From Cerrena zonata (Eukaryota; Basidiomycota; Agaricomycetes; Polyporales; Cerrenaceae), in the NCBI GenBank assembly GCA_038087015.1, contig JASBNA010000058.1:208515-272514 (forward strand): a stretch of 64,000 nucleotides of DNA, in the 5' to 3' direction. The notes beneath the pieces are model-generated. The model did not search any database. It saw only the letters and a program-made list of their open reading frames with translations, and was not told where the DNA came from. The position numbers were made by a program, and so were the translations under genes. This document shows, in pieces, positions 30,731 to 41,304 of the stretch. How positions within the stretch are numbered: position 1 is the first letter of the stretch; each line of letters starts with the position of its first letter.

Positions 30731-32422
30731 CTAGACAGTTTCTTCTCTTTGAGATTTTTCTAATGGACCACCAGTTTCAGCTGGGGTTTCAGTACCTTCA
30801 GCACCTGAACCCTCTTTACCGGAGGAGCTGGTGGAAGAAACGTTATCTTTAGTTTCAAAGTTTTCCTTTTCGAAATCATTATCGTAAAGACCTAATTGAG
30901 TACCTTGGTCTTCAATTTCTTGTAAGGATAATTTAGGTAAGGTAGCAGCAACTCTCCAAGCTTGACGTTTATCAGTGTAAGCTTTAGCGTAAATGATATC
31001 GATTTCTTCTAATGAACGACCAGCAGTTTCTGGGTAGAAGAAGAAAATGATTGGAACGAAACAGAAATTCATCAAGGCAAAGAAAAGGTAACAACCCCAA
31101 TCAGCTTGATCCATGAATAATGGAGTGAACATAACAACGGCGAAATTACAAATCCAGTTAGTACAAGTGGAAACAGCAGAAGCAACGGTTCTGGTTCTTA
31201 ATGGGTTAATTTCTGGTGGGTAAATCCATGGTAATGGCAAGATGGTGAAAGCAAAGAAGACAATGAAAAGGAAAATACCAACGGCAGCACCTTTAGCATT
31301 TTGAGTGGTTGGGTTAATTAAACAAGCAAATGAAATAATGAAGGAACAACCTTGACCAATAGCACCAGCCAAGAATAAGTTTCTTCTACCAACAGAATCA
31401 ACCAAAAAGAAAGCAGGAATAGTGGCTAAAGCATAAATGGTTGAAAAAACACCACCCATAATTAATGGTAATTTACCTTCCAAATGAATAGTGTTTTTGA
31501 ATAACACAGTAGAATAGTAAATGGCAGCGTTACAACCGGTAAATTGTTGGAAGAATTGACCAGTTGAACCAACAATCATTCTTTGGAAATGTTGATTTTT
31601 ACCACCAGATAATAAATCTTTGAAACCTAATTGAGCTCTGGAGAAACGGTTAACAGCATCTTGGATAACGGTAGCTTCAGCGTAAACTTCATCAGAGTCA
31701 GTTGGTAAGTCATTTAAACAACCCAAAACTTCCAAAGCTTCAGGTTTTCTGTTATGAGCAACCAACCATCTTGGAGATTCTGGTAAACCAGCCATACCAA
31801 AGAAGACAATTAAAGCAAAAAAGATTTGGAAAGCAACTGGGAATCTCCATTGAACAGAAGAGTTAACATAAGATAAACCAAAATCAATCCAGTAAGCAAC
31901 AAAGGTACCGACGGCAATGACAGAACCTTCCAAACAGACCAAACGACCTCTATTTTCAGCTCTGGACATTTCTGATTGCCAAACTGGAATAGTAGCGGTG
32001 TTTAAACCATTACCAACCCCAGTAATGACTCTACCAACAACGAATTGACCAGTACCCCAATGAGGACCGAAAGCAGCAGTCGAGATAACGGTACCGAGGA
32101 CAATGATAAGGGAACCAGCAACAACCAAAGGTTTTCTACCGAATTTATCACCTCTGAACAAGGCAAATAAAGCACCAAAGAAACAACCAATTTCGTAACA
32201 AGAAGTGATTGCCCCTTGATTAATGGTACCATTATAATCACCAACAATTTCTTTATTAGCAGCTGAGAATTCTTTGATAAATTCTTCACCTTCAATAAGA
32301 CCAGACATTAAACCTTGATCATAACCGAAAAGGGAAAAACCCATAACGGCGGTGAAGGTAACGAAAGCTTTCAATTTTCTACCTTTCAAACCATAGTTTG
32401 AAGTTCTAGTTAACCAAGCCAT
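30731..32422 (-). CDS. HGT-family high-affinity hexose transporter
   Basis: This is a major-facilitator sugar porter predicted to carry glucose across the plasma membrane, in the Candida HGT1/Kluyveromyces HGT1 group. The 563-aa intact frame has 12 hydrophobic segments and the sugar-porter signatures FRGDKFGRKP, GNGLNTATIPVWQSEMSRAE with NRGR, LPESPRWL, QFTGCNAAIYYST, SVGRRNL, and PETAGRSLEEID. The cytosolic tail is Ser/Glu/Thr-rich. It starts at ATG 32422-32420. A close paralogue lies about 9 kb away in the same orientation (41305-43000), and their cores are nearly identical in protein sequence. The 2.3-kb upstream gap probably contains glucose-responsive control sites. The exact orthologue number in the HGT family cannot be assigned here. 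Confidence 0.9.
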   Translation of the reverse strand: MAWLTRTSNYGLKGRKLKAFVTFTAVMGFSLFGYDQGLMSGLIEGEEFIKEFSAANKEIVGDYNGTINQGAITSCYEIGCFFGALFALFRGDKFGRKPLVVAGSLIIVLGTVISTAAFGPHWGTGQFVVGRVITGVGNGLNTATIPVWQSEMSRAENRGRLVCLEGSVIAVGTFVAYWIDFGLSYVNSSVQWRFPVAFQIFFALIVFFGMAGLPESPRWLVAHNRKPEALEVLGCLNDLPTDSDEVYAEATVIQDAVNRFSRAQLGFKDLLSGGKNQHFQRMIVGSTGQFFQQFTGCNAAIYYSTVLFKNTIHLEGKLPLIMGGVFSTIYALATIPAFFLVDSVGRRNLFLAGAIGQGCSFIISFACLINPTTQNAKGAAVGIFLFIVFFAFTILPLPWIYPPEINPLRTRTVASAVSTCTNWICNFAVVMFTPLFMDQADWGCYLFFALMNFCFVPIIFFFYPETAGRSLEEIDIIYAKAYTDKRQAWRVAATLPKLSLQEIEDQGTQLGLYDNDFEKENFETKDNVSSTSSSGKEGSGAEGTETPAETGGPLEKSQREETV

Positions 32423-33545
32423 ATTTTTCTTTGGGAACTAATACGTAAGACTAGAAAGATATTCAAGGAAAAAAAAAAGGACAAAACTTCCCCAAATTGT
32501 CAAGGAAGGTGGGAATTGGCTATATTTATATCGAGAGGCAGTATACCAGGGATTGAAAGTGGTGGAGGTATAAACAGTAATACCAAAACGTATCTTACCA
32601 AAACAAAAAAAAAAAAAAAGAAAAAAAAAAAAAAAAGTACTACAACATCATACAAAAATAAAAAGAAAAATAAAAGAAGCAGTTATGCATACCAGCAGTT
32701 ACAAAAGGTATTAATAAGATATATGCTAATATTCATTGTATATTGTAAGCAGCGTAGCTATTTCACGTACTGGCGTACATATAAAACAATTCATTTTTAG
32801 CACCAAAAAGAAAAAAAAAAATGAAAGGAAATGAAAAAAGAAAGATATTCGGAAGAGAATATAACGGAATATAGCGAAATGAAAAGCCCAGGTCAAAAAA
32901 AAAGTAAAAAGAACCCGTAATAAAATAAAAAAGAAAGTCTCTGGCTTCCTGTTATGATGTAATGGGACATTCTCTAGATGTCAAACAAAATATCGACTGT
33001 CCCATCGCTCCATCCACGACTAAGTTTAACTTTAGGTAGACTAGCCAGGCCCCAATAGTTTGTACCATAAAATATGTAAATGCCGTACTCTAGAATACGA
33101 ACCAGGACCCAGAACAGCTTAATATGAGCTGACGTTTATTAACAAGTGGCAGCATCCAACGTAAACATTAGCCACTTGCAAGAAGCGTTGATGGTAGACT
33201 CCACTCTGGCCTGCCCTACTGGTAGCTCCGAGCTTGCTGGATGTCTTACCAGTAACTTCTATTTGCAGCTTTGACCCGAATAGCAAAAAACCACTCAAAA
33301 ATATATGCGGCAGAACGGGCAAAAAGAAACGAGGGTCACCGGAAATGCTTTCTGTTCAGCGATGATGAGTTTTGACTCTTTAATGTACAGGTATGTACAG
33401 GCTCGGGTGTTGTAACATTGCTTTGGAGCCCGCTTGGTCAGTTCTGCTAGTAGTAAGGTCATTTACTCATGAGCTTATTAGATTTACATTGTAGGATGGT
33501 TTTTCCATCTGTCAAAGTATGTGGTGGCTAAAAAAATTCTTGGTG

Positions 33546-33576
<31 letters not shown>

Positions 33577-34783
33577 TGAATCTCTACGAAGAGGTCGTGT
33601 GAACGGTTTCTTCCTTGCTCTACATTAATAATATTAATGACATTCCGTGCTTGACCCAACATCGTAAGATGCACAATCCGGCCAGGAAATAAAGCATGGT
33701 AGGTAAAGAAAAAGAAAAGGATTATCATATAGGATAGTAAATCTTTCTCTTCCAACATAACTCTGTTATAAAATAGATGACAAAGTTAAGCCTGTTAACA
33801 GTGCAATATTGTTTCAACCTAATTGACTAGAACATTGTTTGGAATTCATGCTCGTGTAGCTAACCCTTTTTTGTTTTTTGTTCTTCCTTTTTTTTTTTGT
33901 TTTTTTGTTTATCTGTTTGACTCTCTTTGCTTTGCTATTTTCATTTCCGACCAGGGTTTCACAAAGAACATCAAACAAATAAAGCCATAATCCTTACCTT
34001 CCACCAGTATTATTACCAATACTACCATCTCTGACCACCCTTTACCACCACCACGATGGCTTCGTCTGGATCCTTAATCTGGGATTGACATGCTGATTTA
34101 TCCGTGACAATCGATGCTCAGCTCTTGGCCCCCGATTGACAGAATACCGGTCGCATCGTGCATATAATTAATCCGGGCATCGACCAGAGTCTTTTTTAGG
34201 CCGCGACACGAAAAGGTCGGAAGTGAAACGCCCGTACACCGGCTGTTTATTCGAAGCTGCTAGTACCACCGGGCACCCCACATTTGCGGTGAATGCTTTT
34301 GGTATATCGAGTGTTTGGTATAACTATGCGTATTACCATGCGTATAATAGTATAGAATTAACCGAAGCTTCGAATTGTTTACTGGAACATTGATCACAAC
34401 GCTTGAGGGTACTGATTCTTTTGATATCTTGTATTGCTTCGTCTTTCTGGTATCGACAGGCATTTGTTATTCCCAGTCTTGTCTTTGTTATTCTCATAGC
34501 CTAAGTTGTAGTTGGTGGATTGGTGGATGGTACCTTTCCCGCTATTTGTTCGCTGCAGTTCTGTGCCCCTCTCTTTTACCCCTCGATTCTGTCAAATTTC
34601 TCCCCCTTCCCCTCCTTTATTTTTTTAGCTTTTCCGATTGGAGTTAAAAAAAGAAGGTGTTTGCTAGTGACTTCTACGTAAGCTTACAGCAGTGGCTGAT
34701 TCATATAATATACTTTTTGTTTATACAACGTTAATCATACTTTTGATCATTAAAATTGGGGAAAATTCGTGACGCGTAAACCA
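32423..34783. promoter_or_regulatory. long upstream region of the intact HGT gene
   Basis: These 2.36 kb hold no supported gene; the frames inside are low-complexity or lack ATG. It contains A-rich runs at 32606-32636 and an uninterrupted 27-base A run (33550-33576). A CCCGTAC motif is at 34231-34237. Four CCCCT stress-element cores lie within 48 bp (34566-34570, 34579-34583, 34603-34607, 34609-34613). It belongs mostly to the leftward transporter, plus the 3' UTR of the kinase at 34784. Confidence 0.5.
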
Positions 34784-37393
34784 TCAGATGGAATTCTTGA
34801 TTAGACTCCGGTGAATCATATCTAAATCCCATCTTTTGGTGATATTGATTTCTAAACATCCAATTATAATATCGTAAAACCATTGGTATTCTTGAGAATT
34901 ATATAAATTCCAACTATTGAATAGTTTTTTAATTTGTTCGTCTCTTTCTAAATTGGTATTCATTGACAGGAAACTTTGATTGTTATCAGACAGGGTTTCC
35001 TTTTCTTCAACCATTTCATCATCTTTGAGTATCCACTCGATTAAACATGCTTTTTTCAATTCTTCCTTATCAAATTTCCCACTACTGATCATGGCTCTCA
35101 ATCTAGGTTCGTATGGATGTTGAAATGGTAACCTACCAACAACCATCGTATAAAGTAACACTCCTAATGCCCAAATATCGGCTGATGGTCCTAATGGGGG
35201 AGGATTCGGTGATAATAACTCGGGTGATGCATAAGGTAAGGATCCAATATGCAGGTGTGGCAAATTGGATTCAATCCCCTCTGATGGTAGAATATGATCT
35301 TTTGATTTAATTTCATGGAAATTTTCTAATGGAGATTTGAGTTTATTGAGCGATAAATTAACTGATTGCATTGATGGGCCATGGCTTCTCTGGAAATGGT
35401 TAATTCCGATTTTAGAATCATCAGTAAATAAGAATTTACTATTGATAGTATCTTCTCCTCTATATGGTTTACGTAATTCACTGGTTGATGATTTACTTCT
35501 CATCATTAATGTATCTTCGTCATTATCATTATAAATACTTTTCCTTGATGATTGTCGACTTAATCTTGTGGTATATACTCTTGACATCCCAAAATCACAT
35601 AATATCATTTTAATATTCTTAGGATCCTGATTATCGACTAAGACATTTTCTAATTTAATATCTCCGTGAACAGTACCCAATTCTTCGTGCAAATATATCA
35701 AGGCATCAATTATTTGTCCAATAAAGTTGATTATTTGTCTTATTCTCTTTTTCTGCTCATCAATCAGAAATTTAAGTGGTCCTTGGGGGTTAATGACTCC
35801 CATATTATAAACCCCCCAATTTGATACAACTTCAAATAATGTCCCGCCAAAAATTCGATCGGTTATACAAAATATGGTATCTTCAGTTTCTAAATATTGA
35901 TATAACGGTAATATGTTATCATGTTGTAATCTTTTCCAAATCGCGATTTCTTTTCTGAAAACATTCAAAACATCAGGATTATGTTTGGACTTATGATGAT
36001 GGTGGAATATCTCACTACCGGATCTTGTAGGCGATCTTGATGGTGACCTGATTGATGGTGATGAACACTGTTCTCTCCTTGATCTGACAATTTTGATGGC
36101 TTTCACTGATTCATTTTCTCCATAACATTCTCGAATTATCCCCCATGCTCCAAAGCCAATGACTTTCCCTAATTCATATCCCATTACTATTGCCCCCTTT
36201 TCGTCAACATTCATTTTAGGTTGTTTTGATTCATGAAGCTTTTTAAAGTCAACCAGAGATGACATTGCTAATAATCTACCTGCAACCGTATTAGCACTTC
36301 CGACTCTTGATCTTCTTGGATTACTACCTATTGATGAACCATTACGTGAATTTCTAATTGAATTGTTTGAATTGTTTGAATTACCAGAACCAAAATAATT
36401 TTTAGCAAATAATGAAAATTGAGAATAATCAATTGAATCGGAATAAGATAAAACAATTTTTTTCCTTTGACTATAAGGCAATTCGTTAAAGTTAGATGGT
36501 AAACTGTTTAATATGGCTTCATAGTTGACATCTTCACTACCTACTTTTTTCTGTTTCTTATGCTTGCTATTTCCGTCATTTGTAATTGTCGTTGTAGATT
36601 CGTTATTAACCTCATTATTCGTTGGATTTCTTAATTTTAGCATGTCACTTAATTTTGATACTGACATTTTACTATTTTGTAACGGGCTCCTCATGTTGAT
36701 TGGTTGAGGAGCAACTTTGGAATGTAATTTATTCAAGTCTAGATAGGAAGATTCTCTCGTTGACGGGGTGTTCGAAGAGCTCGTTGTTGTACTTGGATTA
36801 TCACCGCCATCTTTATTAAGATGGAAAGATAGATTTTGATCAGAAGCGTTACTGTTCCATTGGTAGATTACATCACTAAAGTCCAATCCTGGGATATATT
36901 CATCTTCTAATCCAACCAACGAACAGCCATCGTCAATATAATCATTATGAGATCTCGAATATATCTTTGGGGGACCACCACCCAGAGGTTGGGTTAAAAA
37001 GCTACCTGAGTCCTGTCTCGATAACTTCGGTCTAATTTTCCCGTCATCAAACATTCGATGACCTGTTTCATCATCGAAATTGTTGACTTCGGTTTCTGAA
37101 TAAGTTCTTGTTAGCTTATAGTTTTTAGTAGGCAGTTTTTCCCGAATCTTATCATTTCTAAGACTTTCTTCTTGTTTATGCTTTTGTCTTCCTCCTTCTC
37201 GTTTTATTTCTTCTTCCTGTTGTTGTTCTTCCTCCGAGTTTTCTTTGAGTGGAGATGTGATTCCTGAATTCAATATCGTTGATTTATGTACTTTGTCTTC
37301 ATTGTATTCGCTAAATGAAGATAATTTGAACTTGGAGTCATCCAAAAGGTTGACTGTGGATACCTTTGGCTTTGATTTCAATGGAATATCCAT
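34784..37393 (-). CDS. Ser/Thr protein kinase, Nnk1-like
   Basis: This is a large fungal kinase resembling S. cerevisiae Nnk1, which is linked to nitrogen/TORC1 signalling. The 869-aa intact frame has an about 390-residue N-terminal region that is Ser/Asn-rich and mostly disordered, with one conserved-looking block (YIPGLDFSDVIYQWNSNA). The kinase domain occupies about 395-865. Its glycine loop is GKVIGFGAWG, the Lys is in VKAIKIV, the catalytic loop is HGDIKLENVL with Gly replacing the usual Arg of HRD, DFGMSR marks the metal site, and a large Ser-rich insertion precedes SLPYASPELLSP and ADIWALGVLLY. The family is certain; the Nnk1 name rests on the HGDIKLEN loop and layout. CCCGTAC lies in its promoter (37658-37664). 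Confidence 0.7.
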   Translation of the reverse strand: MDIPLKSKPKVSTVNLLDDSKFKLSSFSEYNEDKVHKSTILNSGITSPLKENSEEEQQQEEEIKREGGRQKHKQEESLRNDKIREKLPTKNYKLTRTYSETEVNNFDDETGHRMFDDGKIRPKLSRQDSGSFLTQPLGGGPPKIYSRSHNDYIDDGCSLVGLEDEYIPGLDFSDVIYQWNSNASDQNLSFHLNKDGGDNPSTTTSSSNTPSTRESSYLDLNKLHSKVAPQPINMRSPLQNSKMSVSKLSDMLKLRNPTNNEVNNESTTTITNDGNSKHKKQKKVGSEDVNYEAILNSLPSNFNELPYSQRKKIVLSYSDSIDYSQFSLFAKNYFGSGNSNNSNNSIRNSRNGSSIGSNPRRSRVGSANTVAGRLLAMSSLVDFKKLHESKQPKMNVDEKGAIVMGYELGKVIGFGAWGIIRECYGENESVKAIKIVRSRREQCSSPSIRSPSRSPTRSGSEIFHHHHKSKHNPDVLNVFRKEIAIWKRLQHDNILPLYQYLETEDTIFCITDRIFGGTLFEVVSNWGVYNMGVINPQGPLKFLIDEQKKRIRQIINFIGQIIDALIYLHEELGTVHGDIKLENVLVDNQDPKNIKMILCDFGMSRVYTTRLSRQSSRKSIYNDNDEDTLMMRSKSSTSELRKPYRGEDTINSKFLFTDDSKIGINHFQRSHGPSMQSVNLSLNKLKSPLENFHEIKSKDHILPSEGIESNLPHLHIGSLPYASPELLSPNPPPLGPSADIWALGVLLYTMVVGRLPFQHPYEPRLRAMISSGKFDKEELKKACLIEWILKDDEMVEEKETLSDNNQSFLSMNTNLERDEQIKKLFNSWNLYNSQEYQWFYDIIIGCLEINITKRWDLDMIHRSLIKNSI

Positions 37394-37814
37394 TGGAACT
37401 GGCTAAATTAGTGATGGCGCCGAGTCTCGGTGAAAATTACTACTCTTTGATAAACTCTTTCAAAAACTAAAATAATAATGGTTTCTTGCTATACTTGTCT
37501 TTCAATTTCAAAAGTGTCAAGTCATCCGATAATATACTCAACTAATTGTTCAGTGAAGTGAGATGTACGATATGAATGGTGAAGAATTATTAGATTCCTT
37601 TTTCAAAGGAATTTAATTAAACGTGCTTTTATTATAACCATCAGACGATGACCAGACACCCGTACCACTGTCATTCAAAAAAAAAAAACTCCTTAAACAA
37701 AGGAAACTCGAGTCCCCCGCAAAAACTAACAATAAACTAATACTGCAATTTACATTTTGCAATTTTGCAATTTTGCAATTTATAATATATTTATCTAAGC
37801 TCTGAACTACGCTA
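37394..37814. promoter_or_regulatory. Nnk1-like gene promoter and STE11 3' flank
   Basis: This 421-bp gap contains a Rap1-like ACACCCGTACCA (37656-37667), a short A run (37678-37688) and repeated TTTTGCAA units near 37755-37780. No ORF is supported. Confidence 0.5.
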
Positions 37815-40262
37815 TTACTGTTTTGACATGATCAAGGGGTTCAAGAATGGTTCATTCAACATGTCGATTGCGTCTGGTCTATTTTCGTATTCGACTTCGA
37901 AGGTTTTTTGTAAGAAATCTTTTGCTTCTAAAGTACACCATTCAGGTATTTGGGGTAATATATGAGTTCCAATTTTGAAAATAGCTTGCATTTGACTAAA
38001 GTTTGGGAACGGATGGTTACCAGTAAACATTTCAACAATAAGACATCCAACAGACCAAATATCAGCCTTTTTCGTGTAAGCAGTTTGCTTAACGACTTCT
38101 GGTGCCATCCAATAAACTGATCCTTGTAATGAAGCTCTTCTTCCCCCTCTCTTTTGCTGATTGTTTTCTTCTTCGGTATCATCGACATTTGAGCTGCCTA
38201 CTTTCTTGGAGATTCCAAAATCACTAATTTTAACCGTTCCCTTGATATCAATCAAAATGTTTGCCCCTTTAATATCACGATGTATTATCCCTTCACTGTG
38301 TAAATAATTCAAGCCAATCAACACTTGTCTAATGAAATTACGGATTAAAGGCTCTTCGAATGGCCCGTACAGATTAAGCATTGATTGCACCGATCCTCCG
38401 GGTACATACTCCAAAAAGATGTTCAAAAATTGATCATCAGTTGACGATCCAAGATACCTCACGATATTCTCATGGTTAAGTTCTTTTAATAAAGTCATTT
38501 CTCTTTCTAAAGCTTCAATCATTGCTTTTTGCAGTTCATTGTTCATACTAGCTTCGTTAGGAATCTTGACTTGCTTAACTGCCATTAATTCCCCGGTAAA
38601 TGGATCCATACCTAAATAGACTATACCAAAACTACCAGCTCCTATTCTTGCCCCTTGTAGCCATTTTTTAGTCGGTAATTTGCTGATTTTATCTAATGAT
38701 TCACTCAGCTCTTGACCTTCTTGATAATTTAATTCCCCACTTGTATATGTTCCGTATTCACTAATAAAGTCAGGACCCTCTTCTTCGTCTCCTTGGGCTT
38801 CTTCTTCATCAGAGTCGATACTAAATAGTTCGATTTTGGAATATCGATTATTTGAACTTGATTGATCAGCAAAACTAGTAGCAATTGAAAATCTTTGACG
38901 ATTATTAGCTTTACTCAGAGAGTTATTTGAGTGTATCGATCGGTCATCATTATTTCCCCCTCCGGTCATTCCCGATATAATAGAAGGAGGTTTGCTAAAA
39001 GTTGAAGCATTATCTTGAGAATTAACTGCTTCATCAATAGCGGTAATATTATTCATCATGACATCACCAATGGTTCTATTTTGATATCTTCTTTGATTCA
39101 AAAAATCATTCGACAGTATTGATGAAGCTCTATTATTAGTCGTTGTGATTGTATTATTACTCATTATAGATTGTCTTGGATTTGAATTAATCATTGATCC
39201 AGTGCTGCTACCACCACTAGCAATTCCAGAGGGTAGATTAAAGCGACGAGATAATCTAACAGAATATCTAACAGAATTACGAACAGTAGCTTCCAATTCT
39301 TTTTGACGGGCTTCTGGAAAATATTCAGCTAAATTTGAACTGATCAATTCACTTGGAGGTCTTTGGCCAAAGAAATTCCTCATAGATGGACCAGAAGCTT
39401 GTTTAGGTTTAGTATCAGGAATATGATATTGACTTAAATTTTCTTGATTTTTGATACGAATATTTTCAAACCTATCATATTTAACTAGAATTTTTTTAGA
39501 CGTTTCGATTGCAATTTCTGATGGAGTTTCATTTTCAGGACATAAAATGATCCGGTGTTTTTCTAATCGATCAGGACTATAACAAATCGTAACCAATTCA
39601 ACATCATATAATGCATTTAATTTCAATTGATTATTATTTTGATGATCCTTTGAATGAATATATGTATGATATTTGGCTTCTTGTTGTTTAATACCTAATT
39701 TTTTCAAAACTTTTCTTTTAATTGATTGGGAATTAAAACAACCAGTTACGTTAACTCTTTTGCAGGATCCATCCTGTAAAATGAAAGTAACATTCTTATT
39801 GGAATCTTTATTTAAATTAGTTGATGATGTATTAAGGTACGATTGAGCACCTGGTAATAAGGTTGTTGAATCATTTGCACTGGATAAGTCAAGTTTGCCT
39901 GATAATTCATTAGCAGATATTGGAGAAGTATTTGAGATATTTAGATTCAAAGTTTTATATAAATCTTCAATATTTAAAGTTGATTGTAATTTTTCATTTT
40001 TCAAATTTGATATCGATAGTTCTAATTTCAATCGATCACCTAGTTTATCTATCCCGATTTCCTTTAACGATGATGAATCCAATTCAGTTACCAAGTCAAA
40101 TGTTATATTATTCTCTACAAATTTCGAATAATAATGTTGACAATTTGATTTAGCCAACCATTGTTTCAATTCTCTAGTATCATTATAACTCAGAGTCTTA
40201 TCATCATTATTGAGCGTACCAGCCCTTGATCTTCGGGCCTTGTATTCCAAAGTATCTGCCAT
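37815..40262 (-). CDS. STE11: MAP kinase kinase kinase Ste11
   Basis: Ste11 is the MAPKKK shared by the mating/filamentation and HOG pathways. The 815-aa intact frame has an N-terminal SAM domain (about 25-90: LKQWLAKSNCQHYYSKFVEN and ELDSSSLKEIGIDKLGDRL), which binds Ste50. A Ras-binding-like domain (about 150-250) and a Ser/Asn-rich linker follow, then a C-terminal kinase (about 530-810). The kinase shows GARIGAGSFG, MAVKQVKIP, HRDIKGANILID, DFGISKK, GSVYWMAPEVV and the typical TGNHPFPNFSQMQAIFKIG end. Start ATG 40262-40260 (MADTLEYKARRS); ten further upstream codons lead only to TTG. Length fits Candida Ste11. Confidence 0.94.
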   Translation of the reverse strand: MADTLEYKARRSRAGTLNNDDKTLSYNDTRELKQWLAKSNCQHYYSKFVENNITFDLVTELDSSSLKEIGIDKLGDRLKLELSISNLKNEKLQSTLNIEDLYKTLNLNISNTSPISANELSGKLDLSSANDSTTLLPGAQSYLNTSSTNLNKDSNKNVTFILQDGSCKRVNVTGCFNSQSIKRKVLKKLGIKQQEAKYHTYIHSKDHQNNNQLKLNALYDVELVTICYSPDRLEKHRIILCPENETPSEIAIETSKKILVKYDRFENIRIKNQENLSQYHIPDTKPKQASGPSMRNFFGQRPPSELISSNLAEYFPEARQKELEATVRNSVRYSVRLSRRFNLPSGIASGGSSTGSMINSNPRQSIMSNNTITTTNNRASSILSNDFLNQRRYQNRTIGDVMMNNITAIDEAVNSQDNASTFSKPPSIISGMTGGGNNDDRSIHSNNSLSKANNRQRFSIATSFADQSSSNNRYSKIELFSIDSDEEEAQGDEEEGPDFISEYGTYTSGELNYQEGQELSESLDKISKLPTKKWLQGARIGAGSFGIVYLGMDPFTGELMAVKQVKIPNEASMNNELQKAMIEALEREMTLLKELNHENIVRYLGSSTDDQFLNIFLEYVPGGSVQSMLNLYGPFEEPLIRNFIRQVLIGLNYLHSEGIIHRDIKGANILIDIKGTVKISDFGISKKVGSSNVDDTEEENNQQKRGGRRASLQGSVYWMAPEVVKQTAYTKKADIWSVGCLIVEMFTGNHPFPNFSQMQAIFKIGTHILPQIPEWCTLEAKDFLQKTFEVEYENRPDAIDMLNEPFLNPLIMSKQ

Positions 40263-41304
40263 TTCAATTATACTTCTCTTGGACTTTATCAACTAGTCTG
40301 AATCGACTATTTATCAGTAGTTTTAAATCAAGATCTAATGAAAGGGTCGTGTAATCTTGAGCACAATCCTAATCCAAACAGCCGTTTTAGTAGAATATGT
40401 GTTGGGTGTATGGGTGTTTTAGGGGTTTCCTTCACCAATAATTAACCATAGTTACTCGGGTTAAAAGGAGAAAGCATGATGATATCTTGATAGATGACTA
40501 AGCGTGATGATATCTTGAAATATTACTAAGGTTCTTGTTGTTTTGATATTCGTCTTCGTTGGACCTGTTGTACATTTCGCAAAGTTTGTTTAATTGGGGT
40601 AGTATATCAGTTTGCTGGGTTCCGCTTCCTGGGGTTATCCAACGGTTTAATGCAATGAAACCATGATGCTTGGGTAAATATCCTATGAAGAGCATATCAA
40701 AAAAATCCCCCCACCTATTGGTCTTTAATTCTTCATTACATAATGTGATTCGCAGCCAATTCAAATTTGTATAATAAACTCGTATAGTCAATTTTTACTT
40801 TTAAAACATTGATATCGGTAAAACAGTCGCTTATTACCGGTATAACCAAGTACCGATTTATAACTTATCTGTTCAACAGAAATGGAGAACTATTACAGTA
40901 CAGCTTGGTGTTGGAGTACTTGCTCATTGAAAATTTCACTTAATTTTTCTTGATTTCAATACAATCAAAAGATTGCTAAAAAAGAAAATCGTAGTTAAAT
41001 AAAAAATAATTTATATTAGTTTGAAGGTATATAGGATTTAGTACATAAGTCTCTGAAAATGTCAAGGAACATAAATGACGAAATCAGAAAGTAGTCAAAA
41101 AAAAAAAAATCAAGAGCAAGAAAGACTGCCTATAATAATAATTGGACATCATCAATATTATAAGAGAATTTTTTTGGTTAAAAAAAAAAATTAAAGAAGC
41201 ATTAAGGTTGAATTGAAAGTTTAATGATAATGGCTTAATTTTGCTTTTCCAAAAGAAACACTCAGTGTTTCATATCGAAAACGCAAGAAAAAGAGGAGAT
41301 GGTT
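40263..41304. other. STE11 upstream region with an open frame lacking ATG and a CGGTA-site cluster
   Basis: The gap holds a leftward open frame at 40498-40791 (97 codons). It has protein-like composition (for example LFIGYLPKHHGFIALNRWIT) but begins at TTG directly after in-frame stops, and no obvious upstream exon was found. Farther right, ATCGGTA (40814-40820), the palindrome TACCGGTA (40835-40842) and TACCGAT (40851-40857) form a symmetric cluster. The rest is AT-rich and includes the 3' flank of the second transporter. Confidence 0.4.

Noticed and set aside
33119..33758. Possible solo LTR or mobile-element remnant in the HGT upstream gap
   Set aside because: No TG...CA termini, target duplication, primer-binding site or repeat partner could be found within the window.
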